NCBI RefSeq assembly: GCF_025561425.1
Contig: NZ_CP094824.1
Coordinates: 992,001-1,056,000, forward strand
From: Mammaliicoccus sciuri
GTDB lineage: Bacteria > Bacillota > Bacilli > Staphylococcales > Staphylococcaceae
DNA: 64,000 nt
Reading direction: 5' to 3'
Shown: positions 43,700 to 53,231 of the stretch, piece after piece
Position numbering within the stretch: position 1 is the stretch's first letter
How the letters are laid out: each line of letters starts with the position of its first letter
Program-made: the position numbers and the translations under genes
Notes under the pieces: model-generated
What the model was told of the DNA's origin: nothing
The model's database searches: none
The model's input: only the letters and a program-made list of their open reading frames with translations

Positions 43700-43839
43700 A
43701 TATCTGCTGTGTTTGATACGTGGTTATTCATATAATAAATATTTTAACGTGTACCATTTGGTATGCGTTTTTATTATAGTTATTGAGCGTTTTCATGTAG
43801 AATGATATTAAAGAACAAATTAGGGAGGAATTTAATTTT

Positions 43840-44874
43840 ATGAAAACGAAAGGTTATATTGGTAGTTATACGAAGAAAGAAGGAAAAGGGATTTATCGTT
43901 TTGATGTTGATGAGAATGATCAAACAATCGAGAAAGTTGAAGTTGGTTATGAAGTTGAAGCATCTACATATTTAACACAACATGGTCAATTTTTATATGC
44001 TATTAAAAGAGATGGCGATGATTGCGGTGTTGCAAGTTTTAATATTAATGAAGATGGTAGCTTAACATATATAAATGATTGCTTAGCTTCACAAGAAGGA
44101 ACGGGTTGTCATATTTCAGTTTCTGAAGACGGTCAATATTTATTTGAAGCTGTTTATGGAAGTGGTTATGTAAGACTTTATAAATTAAACGCTGAAAATG
44201 GGGAAATTATTGAATTAATAGATGTGTATAAAGGTGAAGGTCATGGACCAAATGAAGCAAGACAAGAAGGTAGCCATATACACTTTGCAGAACAGACACC
44301 AGATTTAGATTATATCGTTACAGTTGATTTAGGTGCAGATGTGATCAGAACATTTAAATTCTCTGATGAAGGATTGGAATTATATGAAACGTTAGAAGTT
44401 CAAGCTGGAAGCGGTCCAAGACATATTGCGTTTCATCCAAGTGGTGTTTACGCATACTTAGTAAATGAACTGAGCAATACGATTCAAGTGTTGTCATATA
44501 AAAATGGAGTGTTTGCGACAATCAGTCCAGCACTATTAACGATTCCAGAAGACTTTGATTTAAATTCACAAGTTGCTGCTGTTAGATTAAGTCATGATGG
44601 ACAGTTTATTTATGTTTCTAACAGAGGACATAATAGTATAGCTGTTTATAAAATATTAGGTGATGGCGCAAATGTTGAATTAGTTGAAATTGTAACGAGT
44701 GGTGGAACATGGCCAAGAGATTTAAATATCACACCAAGTGATTCATTTATAGTTGTTGCTCATGAACATTCATATAATTTAGTATTATTTAGTCGAAATA
44801 AAGAAACTGGTAAGCTGACAGAAATAGAGAATGAACAAAAAGCTGCAGAAGGCGTTTGTGTTCAATTTATATAA
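43840..44874 (+). CDS. pgl: Beta-propeller lactonase (6-phosphogluconolactonase family)
   Basis: A 344-residue seven-bladed propeller of the YkgB/lactonase_7-bladed family. Recurrent blade motifs are GSYTKKEGKGIYRFDVDE, GTGCHISVSEDGQYLF, GSGPRHIAFHPSGVYAYLVNEL, RLSHDGQFIYVSNRGHNSIAVYK and GTWPRDLNITPSDSFIVVAHEHS. It would hydrolyse 6-phosphogluconolactone in the pentose phosphate pathway, though family members also act on other lactones. Ribosome site AGGGAGG. Possibly cotranscribed with the nitrilase gene 16 bp on. Confidence 0.8.
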   Translation: MKTKGYIGSYTKKEGKGIYRFDVDENDQTIEKVEVGYEVEASTYLTQHGQFLYAIKRDGDDCGVASFNINEDGSLTYINDCLASQEGTGCHISVSEDGQYLFEAVYGSGYVRLYKLNAENGEIIELIDVYKGEGHGPNEARQEGSHIHFAEQTPDLDYIVTVDLGADVIRTFKFSDEGLELYETLEVQAGSGPRHIAFHPSGVYAYLVNELSNTIQVLSYKNGVFATISPALLTIPEDFDLNSQVAAVRLSHDGQFIYVSNRGHNSIAVYKILGDGANVELVEIVTSGGTWPRDLNITPSDSFIVVAHEHSYNLVLFSRNKETGKLTEIENEQKAAEGVCVQFI

Positions 44875-44890
44875 TGGTAGGTGATGAACG

Positions 44891-45667
44891 TTGAAAATAG
44901 TACTATATCAGATGCATGTAATTCCTGGAGAACCAGAAAAAAATATTAAAAAAATTAATCAATGGTTAGATGAGTTAGATGATGAAATTGACATAGCAGT
45001 GTTACCTGAAATGTGGAACACTTCTTATCGATTAAATGAGTTAACCGAACTTGCTGATGAAGATGGTCAAAGAATTTTACCTTTCTTAGAGCAAAAAGCA
45101 AAAGAAATCCACAAACATATTGTTGCTGGTTCAATTGCATATAAAAAAGGAAATGAAATTTATAATCGAACAATTGTCGTCAATAATGAAGGTAAGTGCA
45201 TTAATACTTACGACAAAGCACATCTTGTGCCAATGTTTAATGAACATCATTTCTTAACTTCAGGTAGTAAGAAATCAACTGTATATGAGTTAGATGAAAT
45301 AGAGATGGGAACGATTATTTGTTATGATTTAAGATTCCCAGAATTAACGCGTTCATTAGCTTTAGAAGATGCAAAAGTAATTTTTGTTGCGGCTCAATGG
45401 CCGAAATCAAGAATTGATCATTGGAAAGTATTATTACGTGCTAGAGCAATTGAGAACCAAGTATATATTATTGCTTGTAATAGTGCGGGGACTTGTGATG
45501 ATAATGAATTTGGTGGACACAGTTTAGCATATGCACCAGATGGTACATTAATTGATAGTTTATACTATGATGAAGATACATTAATCGTTGATATAGACTT
45601 TGATTCGCAAGAAAAAATTCGAGAAGCTATTCCTATTTTCAATAGTTTAAGAACTGATTTATATTAG
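44891..45667 (+). CDS. Carbon-nitrogen (nitrilase-superfamily) hydrolase
   Basis: A 258-residue amidase. The Glu-Lys-Cys triad is visible: AVLPEMWNTSY (Glu), YDKAHLVPMF (Lys) and MGTIICYDLRFPELTRS (Cys). Starts with TTG 44891 after GGTAGGTGATGA. A homologous hydrolase gene also borders hld in S. aureus, so synteny is kept. Omega-amidase-like activity is plausible but unproven. Confidence 0.88.
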   Translation: MKIVLYQMHVIPGEPEKNIKKINQWLDELDDEIDIAVLPEMWNTSYRLNELTELADEDGQRILPFLEQKAKEIHKHIVAGSIAYKKGNEIYNRTIVVNNEGKCINTYDKAHLVPMFNEHHFLTSGSKKSTVYELDEIEMGTIICYDLRFPELTRSLALEDAKVIFVAAQWPKSRIDHWKVLLRARAIENQVYIIACNSAGTCDDNEFGGHSLAYAPDGTLIDSLYYDEDTLIVDIDFDSQEKIREAIPIFNSLRTDLY

Positions 45668-45679
45668 GAAGATGTAGTT

Positions 45680-45712
45680 AGAGACTGGGATATTTTGTCC
45701 CAGTCTCTTCTT
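45680..45712 (+). terminator. Terminator after the nitrilase gene
   Basis: AGAGACTGGGA (45680-45690) pairs with TCCCAGTCTCT (45698-45708), followed by TCTTACTT. Confidence 0.85.
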
Positions 45713-45804
45713 ACTTATCTTACAAATGTCATATTGAACATTTGTAGAAAAAGTATAAAATCAATTATAAGACAGAAAATTGTAAAGGCATGGAGATGAT
45801 TTAT

Positions 45805-46530
45805 TTGGAAAGTAATGTAGCAGTCCAATTTAAAAATGTAGCATATGAAATAGAACAGTCTCGTATTTTAAAAGGTGTTACAGGTGACATTTATAAAAGT
45901 AAACTCACTTCTATAATCGGACCATCAGGTGCTGGAAAGTCAACACTGCTCTCTTTAATTAATTTGTTAAGGTCTAGTACAAGTGGAGAAATATTCATTG
46001 ATCAACAATCTATTCAAACATATAATCCAATGGAACTTAGAAGAAAAGTACAATTGGTTTCTCAAGAAGCAACGATGATTAAAGGAACTGTAAAAGATAA
46101 TTTAGAACTGCCATTAATACTTCAAAATAAAAAAATGACAGATGAAGAAGCTAAATATTATTTGAAGATAGTCGATTTGCCAGAAAATTTCTTGAATAAA
46201 AATAGTAAAGAATTATCAGGTGGAGAAAAACAAAAGTTATCACTTGCACGATCACTCGTTAATAAACCTAAAGTGGTATTGCTAGATGAAGTGACATCGG
46301 CATTAGATCGAAACTCAAAACATGCAATTGAACAGCTATTGCAAAAAATTATTAAAGAACACGAAGTTACGATGATATGGATTACACATGATATTAATCA
46401 AGCCTTTAGAATGAGCGACTACATATGGGTTATGATCAATGGAGAAGTTGCACAAGCTGATACAGCTGAAAATGTTAAAAATACAGAACAACCAAACGTC
46501 AGAAGCTTTATAGGAGAAAAATTAATATGA
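45805..46530 (+). CDS. fetA: ABC transporter ATPase, FetA/YbbL-like
   Basis: A 241-residue ATPase. Walker A IGPSGAGKSTLL, signature LSGGEKQKLSLARSL, Walker B VVLLDEVTSALD and H-loop WITHDINQAF are intact. The TTG at 45805 is preferred, 8 bases after GGAG; an upstream ATG at 45790 has no free ribosome site. It overlaps the permease frame by four bases. FetAB in E. coli exports iron; here the permease gene is frameshifted. Confidence 0.82.
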   Translation: MESNVAVQFKNVAYEIEQSRILKGVTGDIYKSKLTSIIGPSGAGKSTLLSLINLLRSSTSGEIFIDQQSIQTYNPMELRRKVQLVSQEATMIKGTVKDNLELPLILQNKKMTDEEAKYYLKIVDLPENFLNKNSKELSGGEKQKLSLARSLVNKPKVVLLDEVTSALDRNSKHAIEQLLQKIIKEHEVTMIWITHDINQAFRMSDYIWVMINGEVAQADTAENVKNTEQPNVRSFIGEKLI

Positions 46531-47284
46531 GTATAACATCAATCGTGTTAATGTTTATTTTTATAATTATTCCGATAGTTATTTCGAAAAGTTTTAATTT
46601 AGGATTAGAGAAAGATACATTAATTGCAGCTATTCGATCATTTGTTCAACTGTTAATTGTAGGATATATTTTACAATTCATATTTGATCAAGAAAGCCAT
46701 ATTTTTATCATTTTAATGGTCATGCTCATAATAGGTGCAGCAACACAAAATGCACGAAAAAAGGTTTGGAAATACCAGGCATCACTTGGAAATTATTACT
46801 CGCTTTTGTAGCAATAGAAGTCATTACACAAGGTATCTTATTAGGATTTAAAATAACACCACCAACAGCTCAATACATCATACCTATAAGTGGTATGATC
46901 GTTGGTAATGCGATGGTATTAAGTATATTGTTCTTAAATAGATTTATGTCAGAAGTTAAACAAAATGAAAATGTGATAGAGCTTGTTCTTTGTTTGGGAG
47001 GTACGCCTAAACAAGCAATACATAAGCAACTGATCACTTCTATACAGTCTAGTGTTATACCAACTATAGAACAACAAAAGACAATAGGACTTGTCCAATT
47101 ACCCGGTATGATGAGTGGTCAAATCATAGGTGGGGCAGATCCAATTGAAGCGGTACTCTTTCAAATATTAATCGTATTTATGTTATTAACAAGCGCTACA
47201 ATGACGAGTGTGATATTAGGTTTCTTATCATTTCCAACTTTATTTAATAAAAAGCAACAGCTCATTGAAAGTCAATATAAATAA
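46527..47284 (+). pseudogene. fetB: FetB/YbbM-like permease, frameshifted in an A-run
   Basis: The first 78 codons (MSITSIVLMFIFIIIPI ... AATQNARKK) run in one frame, then the protein goes on as GLEIPGITWKLLLAFVAIEV ... LSFPTLFNKKQQ in another. The switch is at a run of six A (46757-46762); one more A would give ARKKGLEIPG and a normal protein of about 252 residues with seven helices. The downstream half has LCLGGTPKQAIHKQ and the family motif VQLPGMMSGQIIGGADPIEA. Either a real inactivation, slippage/phase variation, or a sequencing error. Confidence 0.85.
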
Positions 47285-47338
47285 AAATAAGCATGTGGTT
47301 AAGACGTTAATGAATGTCTATACCATATGCTTATTTTA
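47284..47338. terminator. Bidirectional terminator between fetB and the aldehyde dehydrogenase gene
   Basis: AAAATAAGCAT (47284-47294) pairs with ATGCTTATTTT (47327-47337), with an inner AGAC/GTCT step. Confidence 0.85.
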
Positions 47339-47381
47339 TATGCTTAAATTTAATTGTGTCGCCGTTAGTAACACTTCTGCA

Positions 47382-48758
47382 TTACTTTTTAAACATAGCT
47401 CTCACGTATTTAGCTTTTCCTTTATAAGGTGGGAAAAGAACGCCAGTTTCTAGTTTGGTTGTTTTAAACATGATGCTCTTTTTATTGCTAAAGAGTTCAA
47501 ATGAAGCTTTGCCATGATATTTACCAATTCCTGAATGACCGACACCACCAAATGGTAAGTTATGGTTACCTAAATGTAAAAGTGTATCATTGATACAACC
47601 GCCACCGAATGATATTCTTCTTACGACTTCATCAGTATGATTTTCGTCTTCACTAAATAAATATAATGATAGTGGCTTTGGTTTATTCTTGATAAATTGA
47701 ATGGCGTCGCCGAATGCTTCATACGTCATAATAGGTAATATTGGACCAAAGATTTCATCTTCCATCAGAATATCATCAAATTTAACATTATCGACAATAG
47801 TCGGTTCTATATATCGATTCTCTCTGTCCGAGCTACCACCGTATATGATGTCACCATTAGTTTGATTAAGTAAATTCACTAATCGATCTGTATGACGTTC
47901 ATTTACGATTCGGCCATAATCTTCACTATTTTGTGCTGTTGACGTATAAAACTCTCGAATAGTTGCTTGAATCGCTTTAATAAATTGTTGTTTAATCGAT
48001 GCATCGATAATGACATAATCTGGTGCTACGCAGGTTTGACCGGCATTAATGAATTTACCGAATGCGATTCTTTCTGCTGCTACTTTAATATTTGCAGTCT
48101 TATCTACAATTGCCGGACTCTTTCCGCCTAATTCAAGTGCTACTGGAATCAGTTGTTTACTAGCTTGTTCGTAAACGATTTGTCCAACTTTAGTAGAGCC
48201 CGTAAAGAATATAAAGTCGAATGGGTAAGTTAACAGTTCTTCAGTTACAGTTTGATCTCTAGTTCTACAAGATACATATGAAGGATTAAATGCTTCTTGT
48301 ATAATTTTTTCTATCACAACACTAACATTTGGTGTGAGTTCTGAAGGCTTGATAACTGCACAATTTCCTGCAGCAATAGCACCAATTAAAGGTTCTATTA
48401 CAAGTTGAAACGGATAATTGAACGGACCGATGATTAAGACTGTGCCATATGGTTCATTAATTGTGTAACTTTTACCTGGAAATAAAAATACAGGTGTGTT
48501 CACGTTTCTTCTACTTGCTAAACTCTTGACTTCTTTTAGCATGAAAGAGATACTTTTGTAAATGTAACCTATTTCAGTAGCATAAGATTCAACAGAATTT
48601 TTACCTAAATCTTGTTGCAATGCTGAAATTAAGGCACTTTCATTTGTTTTAATAGATTTTCTTAGTGCTCTTAACTGTTTTTTTCTGAATTTAATATCTT
48701 TTGTTACATCACTATCAAAAAGTGATTGTAAGTTTTCAAATTGAGTCGCGATAGTCAA
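47382..48758 (-). CDS. Aldehyde dehydrogenase (class 3-like)
   Basis: A 458-residue NAD(P)-dependent aldehyde dehydrogenase. Landmarks are LIIGPFNYPFQLVIEPLIGAIAAGN, the catalytic Glu in ALELGGKSPAIV and the catalytic Cys in FINAGQTCVAPDYV. EDEIFGPILPI and PFGGVGHSGIGKYHGKASFELFSNKKS close the fold. The short length and tail (FPPYKGKAKYVRAMFKK) match the YwdH/fatty-aldehyde branch. Substrate unknown. Single-gene unit with a terminator. Confidence 0.9.
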   Translation of the reverse strand: MTIATQFENLQSLFDSDVTKDIKFRKKQLRALRKSIKTNESALISALQQDLGKNSVESYATEIGYIYKSISFMLKEVKSLASRRNVNTPVFLFPGKSYTINEPYGTVLIIGPFNYPFQLVIEPLIGAIAAGNCAVIKPSELTPNVSVVIEKIIQEAFNPSYVSCRTRDQTVTEELLTYPFDFIFFTGSTKVGQIVYEQASKQLIPVALELGGKSPAIVDKTANIKVAAERIAFGKFINAGQTCVAPDYVIIDASIKQQFIKAIQATIREFYTSTAQNSEDYGRIVNERHTDRLVNLLNQTNGDIIYGGSSDRENRYIEPTIVDNVKFDDILMEDEIFGPILPIMTYEAFGDAIQFIKNKPKPLSLYLFSEDENHTDEVVRRISFGGGCINDTLLHLGNHNLPFGGVGHSGIGKYHGKASFELFSNKKSIMFKTTKLETGVLFPPYKGKAKYVRAMFKK

Positions 48759-48875
48759 TATGGATGTCTCCTTTATACTTCTATTGTTTATATTTTAACA
48801 ATAGTTATAATTAAAAGCGAAGTGTTTATTTATGAAATTTTTATTTTTAAAAAAATAACGAAAAGGTGAAATAAT

Positions 48876-49850
48876 ATGAGATTTGGATTTATAGGTACCA
48901 ATTGGATAAGTGATAAATTTATAGAGAATGGTTTAGAAGTTGAAGCGTTTGAACCTTATGCTGTTTATTCACGTACTGAAGAAAGAGCAGACTATTATAA
49001 GGAGAAACATCAACTTACTGAAACGTTCACAGATTTAGAGTTATTTTGTCAATCACCTAATTTTGAAGCGGTATACATAGCATCACCAAATGCGTTTCAT
49101 TTTGAACAAGCAGAAATAGCGATTAAAAATAAAAAACATGTCTTGATCGAAAAGCCAGCGACAATTGTTCAAGAGCAATTTGAAGCATTATCTAAACTTG
49201 CTTATGAATATAATGTTACTGTTATGGAAGCGATGAAATCAACATTATTACCGCCATTTGTAGAATTTACAAATGATCAAATTGATATTGGCGAAATTAG
49301 ATATGCTGATTTTCATTATCACCAATATTCTTCAAGATATGATAACTATAAACAAGGCATCATAGAAAATACTTTTAAACCTGAGTTAGGGAACGGCGCT
49401 TTAATGGACTTAGGTGTTTATGCAGTAGCACCGATGATACATTTGTTTGGTATGCCACAAAATATTAAAGCAAATGGCTTTAAATTAGATACTGGAGCAG
49501 ATGGACAAGGTAATGCGATATTAGATTATCATACTTTCCAAGCAACGATTAGTTATTCAAAAATATGTGACCGCCCCAGCCCTTCAGAAATAGTAGGGGA
49601 AAATGGTTATGTATTAATTGATAAAATAAGTGCACCTTCAAATATTAAAGTATTTAATAGAGAAGGGGTATTACAGAAAGAATATAATAATGATTCACCG
49701 TTTACAATGAAAGATGAAATAATTGAATTTATTAATTGTGTACAGAATCATAAGGTAGAGTCATCTATTAATACACATCAAAGATCATTAGAAACGATTA
49801 AAGTATTAGATAAAATTAGACAGCAAATCGGAGTTCAATTTAATGTCTAA
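48876..49850 (+). CDS. Gfo/Idh/MocA-family oxidoreductase
   Basis: A 324-residue dehydrogenase. The Rossmann start is MRFGFIGTNWISDKFIE, and the conserved HVLIEKPATIVQEQF contains the EKP motif. The C-terminal alpha/beta domain has GNGALMDLGVYAVAPMIHLFG. Substrate unknown, probably a sugar or polyol derivative. It overlaps the next small gene by eight bases. Confidence 0.87.
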   Translation: MRFGFIGTNWISDKFIENGLEVEAFEPYAVYSRTEERADYYKEKHQLTETFTDLELFCQSPNFEAVYIASPNAFHFEQAEIAIKNKKHVLIEKPATIVQEQFEALSKLAYEYNVTVMEAMKSTLLPPFVEFTNDQIDIGEIRYADFHYHQYSSRYDNYKQGIIENTFKPELGNGALMDLGVYAVAPMIHLFGMPQNIKANGFKLDTGADGQGNAILDYHTFQATISYSKICDRPSPSEIVGENGYVLIDKISAPSNIKVFNREGVLQKEYNNDSPFTMKDEIIEFINCVQNHKVESSINTHQRSLETIKVLDKIRQQIGVQFNV

Positions 49851-50145
49851 AAAGTACTCCATCATTACGGCTGTGATTATTATCATTTTACTGTTAGTTG
49901 TGGCATTTGTGCCATTTAAACAAAATCCATCATCGACATCAAGAGTGGTCGTTGATCACTTTAATCATAAGTATGCATTTCCGAGTTGTTATGACTACGA
50001 AAAAGCATCAAATTATATCGATGAAGTAACATATAAAGATGCTCAAGATTTAAAATATACGCCTATGAATACGTGCACAGAAGAAAAGGCAAAGCCTCAA
50101 TATAAATCATTGCTTAAACGGTTATTAGAAAGTACAGAAATATAA
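49843..50145 (+). CDS. Small exported or membrane-anchored protein (100 residues)
   Basis: An N-terminal hydrophobic helix (about 6-25, IITAVIIIILLLVVAFVPF) with no lipobox; the rest is soluble, with two cysteines (PSCYDY and MNTCTEE) that could form a disulfide outside the cell. Function unknown. Coupled to the oxidoreductase gene by overlap and ended by a strong terminator. Confidence 0.75.
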   Translation: MSKKYSIITAVIIIILLLVVAFVPFKQNPSSTSRVVVDHFNHKYAFPSCYDYEKASNYIDEVTYKDAQDLKYTPMNTCTEEKAKPQYKSLLKRLLESTEI

Positions 50146-50186
50146 AAAATCCTGACGAAATGATATCTTTTCGTCAGGATTTTTTG
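50145..50186. terminator. Bidirectional terminator
   Basis: A 16-bp perfect stem (50145-50160 with 50169-50184) with A- and T-runs, between convergent genes. Confidence 0.9.
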
Positions 50187-50187
50187 A

Positions 50188-50463
50188 TTATTTCTTTAAT
50201 ACATCGTGTGTGCTTTCATCTTTAGTCATAACATCTTTAACGTACGGACAAACTGGATCAATTACTTTCTCTTCTGATCTTGCTTTTTCAATAACAACAT
50301 CAACCAATTTTCTAGCAATACCTTGTCCTCGTAGTGAAGGATCTACAAATGTATGATCAACCACAAGTGTCTTGCCATCTAAGTCTTGATACGTAATTTC
50401 CGCTTCAAAATCATTCTCAGAATTGCCTACATAAAATTTGTTTGTACCTTGTTTGATTTCCAT
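50188..50463 (-). CDS. YjdJ-type small GNAT acetyltransferase
   Basis: A 91-residue protein of the COG2388 group: DLDGKTLVVDHTFVDPSLRGQGIARKLVDVVIEKAR contains the acetyl-CoA loop and DPVCPYVKDVM holds the conserved Cys-Pro-Tyr. Substrate unknown. Ribosome site AAGGAG. It lies 21 bp downstream of ppaC and is probably cotranscribed. Confidence 0.85.
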   Translation of the reverse strand: MEIKQGTNKFYVGNSENDFEAEITYQDLDGKTLVVDHTFVDPSLRGQGIARKLVDVVIEKARSEEKVIDPVCPYVKDVMTKDESTHDVLKK

Positions 50464-50484
50464 TTAAAGCACACTCCTTATAAA

Positions 50485-51411
50485 TTATTTACCTAATAAT
50501 TCATCAATAGGTGGAACGACTTGTTTCTTACGAGAAACAACGCCAGGTAATACAGCGACATTTCCATTTAATTCAGTGTTGAATGCTTTTGTTACGACTT
50601 GTTGTTCTTTACCTAAAACAATAGCAGTTGAGTCACTGTTTAAGATATCTGTAATAACAAATACAAATAAGTCATATTGTTCTTTTGCAATAATTGTGTT
50701 GATTTCATTTTCAACTTCTTCTTGAATTTCAAGAACTTCGTTTACATCAACAGTATTAACTTGTGCAATACGTACGACTTTATCACCCATGTTGAATGAT
50801 TTAGCATCCATATTTAAAAGGAATTCAGGTGATTTACCTTTTACTGAAGCACCAGCTTTTAACATTTCTAAACCATATTCATTTAAATCAACATTGGCAA
50901 TTTTAGCTAATGCTTCACAAGCTTGTTTATCTTGTTCTGTGCATGTTGGTGATTTAAATAATAATGTATCAGAAATAATAGCTGAAATCATAAGACCAGC
51001 AATTTCAGGTTTAATTTCAATACCATTTTCTTCGTACATTTTTTTAAGGATTGTAGTCGTACAACCAACTGGTTCAGCTCTGTAATATAATGGAGCTGCT
51101 GTTTCAAAATTGCTGATACGGTGGTGATCAACAACCATTGTAATTGTAGCATCTGTAATATCATCAGCACTTTGTTGGAATTCATTGTGATCGACTAAAA
51201 TAACGTCTTTATCTTTTAAAGGTGTTTCTAATAATGCAGGTGCTTGAACTTTGAAATAATCCAATGCGAATTGTGTTTCGTCTGAAACGTCTCCAAGTCT
51301 TGCTGCTTGTACGTCATTTCCAAGTTCTTTTTGTAAATCTTCCATTACTAATGCTGAAGCAATTGTATCTGTGTCAGGATTCTTATGTCCAAATATAAAT
51401 GTGTTTACCAA
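50485..51411 (-). CDS. ppaC: Manganese-dependent inorganic pyrophosphatase
   Basis: A 308-residue family II pyrophosphatase (DHH superfamily) that hydrolyses pyrophosphate to two phosphates. Metal motifs are [40 protein letters not shown] and [11 protein letters not shown]. The C-terminal DHHA2 domain ends [16 protein letters not shown] with the substrate-binding SRKKQ. Strong AAGGAGA ribosome site. Confidence 0.97.
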   Translation of the reverse strand: MVNTFIFGHKNPDTDTIASALVMEDLQKELGNDVQAARLGDVSDETQFALDYFKVQAPALLETPLKDKDVILVDHNEFQQSADDITDATITMVVDHHRISNFETAAPLYYRAEPVGCTTTILKKMYEENGIEIKPEIAGLMISAIISDTLLFKSPTCTEQDKQACEALAKIANVDLNEYGLEMLKAGASVKGKSPEFLLNMDAKSFNMGDKVVRIAQVNTVDVNEVLEIQEEVENEINTIIAKEQYDLFVFVITDILNSDSTAIVLGKEQQVVTKAFNTELNGNVAVLPGVVSRKKQVVPPIDELLGK

Positions 51412-51470
51412 TGTAATTTCTCCTTTTGCTTTGAATATTCTGTCACTTTATTTTAACATGAACACCTTGT

Positions 51471-52019
51471 CTATTCTACAACTGCGCCTATACTATTTTC
51501 AAAATGTGTAAGCGCCCAATCGTGCCCAGCTTGATTAAAAGAAGCGACACAATTCTTCGGAATGATAATATGATAATTTAAATTGTAAGCATCGACAGCA
51601 GTATGTAACACACAAATATCTGTACAAACGCCGACAATTTCAACAGTATCAATATGTCGTTCTCTTAATAAACTATCAAGATTTGTACCGAAAAATGCAC
51701 TATATCTTGTCTTATCTATCCAAAATACATGATTAGAATGTTTGATTGAATCGTATTGAGGCTTTAATGTGTTATATAAATTTCTACCTTCTGTGCCTAT
51801 GATATTATGAGGTGGAAATAATTTTGTTTCAGGATGATATGGATCATTCTCATGGTGATAGTCCATTAAATAAAAAATTAAATCTTCATTCGAGTTGTAT
51901 GTTTCGATTTTATGGTGAATATTTTGTTCAATTTTTTGACCAGGTTCTCCGCAAGTTAACTTACCATCTGACGCAACGAAATCATTTGAATAATCAACGA
52001 TAATGAGTGCTTTCTTCAA
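51471..52019 (-). CDS. Isochorismatase-family cysteine hydrolase (nicotinamidase-like)
   Basis: A 182-residue hydrolase. The catalytic Asp is in LIIVDYSNDFVASDGKLT, Lys in WIDKTRYSAFFGT, and Cys in EIVGVCTDICVLHTAVDAYNL. The metal-binding DYHHEND segment is consistent with nicotinamidase, so conversion of nicotinamide to nicotinate in NAD salvage is likely. Ribosome site AGGGGGA. Confidence 0.85.
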   Translation of the reverse strand: MKKALIIVDYSNDFVASDGKLTCGEPGQKIEQNIHHKIETYNSNEDLIFYLMDYHHENDPYHPETKLFPPHNIIGTEGRNLYNTLKPQYDSIKHSNHVFWIDKTRYSAFFGTNLDSLLRERHIDTVEIVGVCTDICVLHTAVDAYNLNYHIIIPKNCVASFNQAGHDWALTHFENSIGAVVE

Positions 52020-52107
52020 TTATATTCCCCCTAATTGTTTATAAAATGTTTTCAGTGTAATATAAATATACATGCAAGTATACGCTATATTAAGGTGGTT
52101 ATGAAGT

Positions 52108-53214
52108 ATGAAGCATATTGTTAATGTAAATCGTTATGGTGCTAAAGGTGGTTGTGGAATAACGGATACAGTTGGTATTCAATTGGCTTTGTTACAAGCT
52201 AAGAAAGGACCAGTAACTGTTTATATACCTAAAGGTGTCTATCATATTATTTATGAATTAGTGATATATGAGAATACAACGCTTATTTTACATGATGAAG
52301 CAGTGTTAATTAGAAAATCGCCTACAGCTATGCTGAAAAACGGACATAGATTGAAAAAATACTATGGCTATGACGGTCATGGTAATATCAATATTATCGG
52401 TGGGACATTTGATGCATATGGACACACAAATAATACAAATAACACAATCATGTCTATTGGTCATGCGCGCAATATTCAAATACATAATGTGACATTTAAG
52501 AATGTTGTAGGTGGACATGCGATTGATGCATGTGGCTTAGATGGCTTTTATGTAAATGAATGTAAGTTCCTTGGATTCCGCGACGATAGTGGAACGAGAT
52601 TATTTAGTGAAGCAGTTCAAATAGATATTCAAACTGAAGGGGCATTTCCTAAATTTGGAGCGGCAGATGGTACGATAACTAAAAATGCACTAATCGAAAA
52701 CTGTTATTTCGGAAATTCAGGTGATCCAAACATGTTACCTTGGAATAGAGCAGTCGGATCTCATGCAAGTATGTATGATGTGTTTTATGAGAATATAAAT
52801 ATTCAACATAATACATTTGAAGGGTTAGGGGATTTCGCAGTTACTTTATTAAAAGCGAAAGATTCAACTGTTACACACAATCAATTTATAAATTGTGAGG
52901 GTGGCGTAAGATATTTAGCTGTACCAACAGGTAAATATTCATTAGATATCCATAAATTAAATAGAGGCGGACAAGCAGGGTCAACTATTTTGATAGGTGA
53001 TAATACATTTAAAGAAATTAAAAGTAAACCAAGTATTTTAATTAAAAGTTATGAAGACGTTATGAATAAAGATATTTATATTTATAATAATCATTTTGAA
53101 GGAGAATCTTCAAATAATATTAAATTCATTAAGACGACAGATATTTATTTATACAATAACCGTAATTTAAGCAATATCAAACAAGATCAAGTTGAGAACC
53201 TTATTCATATTTAA
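52108..53214 (+). CDS. Right-handed parallel beta-helix protein (pectate-lyase-like)
   Basis: A 368-residue protein. The N-terminal VNRYGAKGGCGITDTVGIQLALLQAKKGPVTVYIPKGVYHI is the pectate_lyase_3/GH28-like start. The rest is a beta-helix with rungs such as NINIIGGTFDAYG, NIQIHNVTFKNV and DIYIYNNHFEGE. No signal peptide is present, so it is probably cytoplasmic or non-classically released. Substrate unknown; a polysaccharide or glycan is likely. AAGGTGG precedes the ATG. Confidence 0.78.
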   Translation: MKHIVNVNRYGAKGGCGITDTVGIQLALLQAKKGPVTVYIPKGVYHIIYELVIYENTTLILHDEAVLIRKSPTAMLKNGHRLKKYYGYDGHGNINIIGGTFDAYGHTNNTNNTIMSIGHARNIQIHNVTFKNVVGGHAIDACGLDGFYVNECKFLGFRDDSGTRLFSEAVQIDIQTEGAFPKFGAADGTITKNALIENCYFGNSGDPNMLPWNRAVGSHASMYDVFYENINIQHNTFEGLGDFAVTLLKAKDSTVTHNQFINCEGGVRYLAVPTGKYSLDIHKLNRGGQAGSTILIGDNTFKEIKSKPSILIKSYEDVMNKDIYIYNNHFEGESSNNIKFIKTTDIYLYNNRNLSNIKQDQVENLIHI

Positions 53215-53231
53215 TTAAATTGGAGGACATG

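Larger units (their letters stand above)
43563..43773 (+). ncRNA. Short RNAIII (hld transcript)
   Basis: The predicted RNA runs from P3 through hld to a terminator hairpin (43747-43768: ACG-TG-TACC paired with GGTA-TG-CGT, loop ATTT) followed by a T run. That gives about 210 nt, against about 510 nt for S. aureus RNAIII. The next gene's ribosome site begins at about 43823, so there is no room for the long 3' domain. The only C-rich motif, CUCC, is in the hairpin over the hld start. Confidence 0.75.

Noticed and set aside
45680-45708. Hairpin after the nitrilase gene as a special RNA element
   Set aside because: It is an ordinary terminator of the GAGACTGGGA type that recurs in this window.
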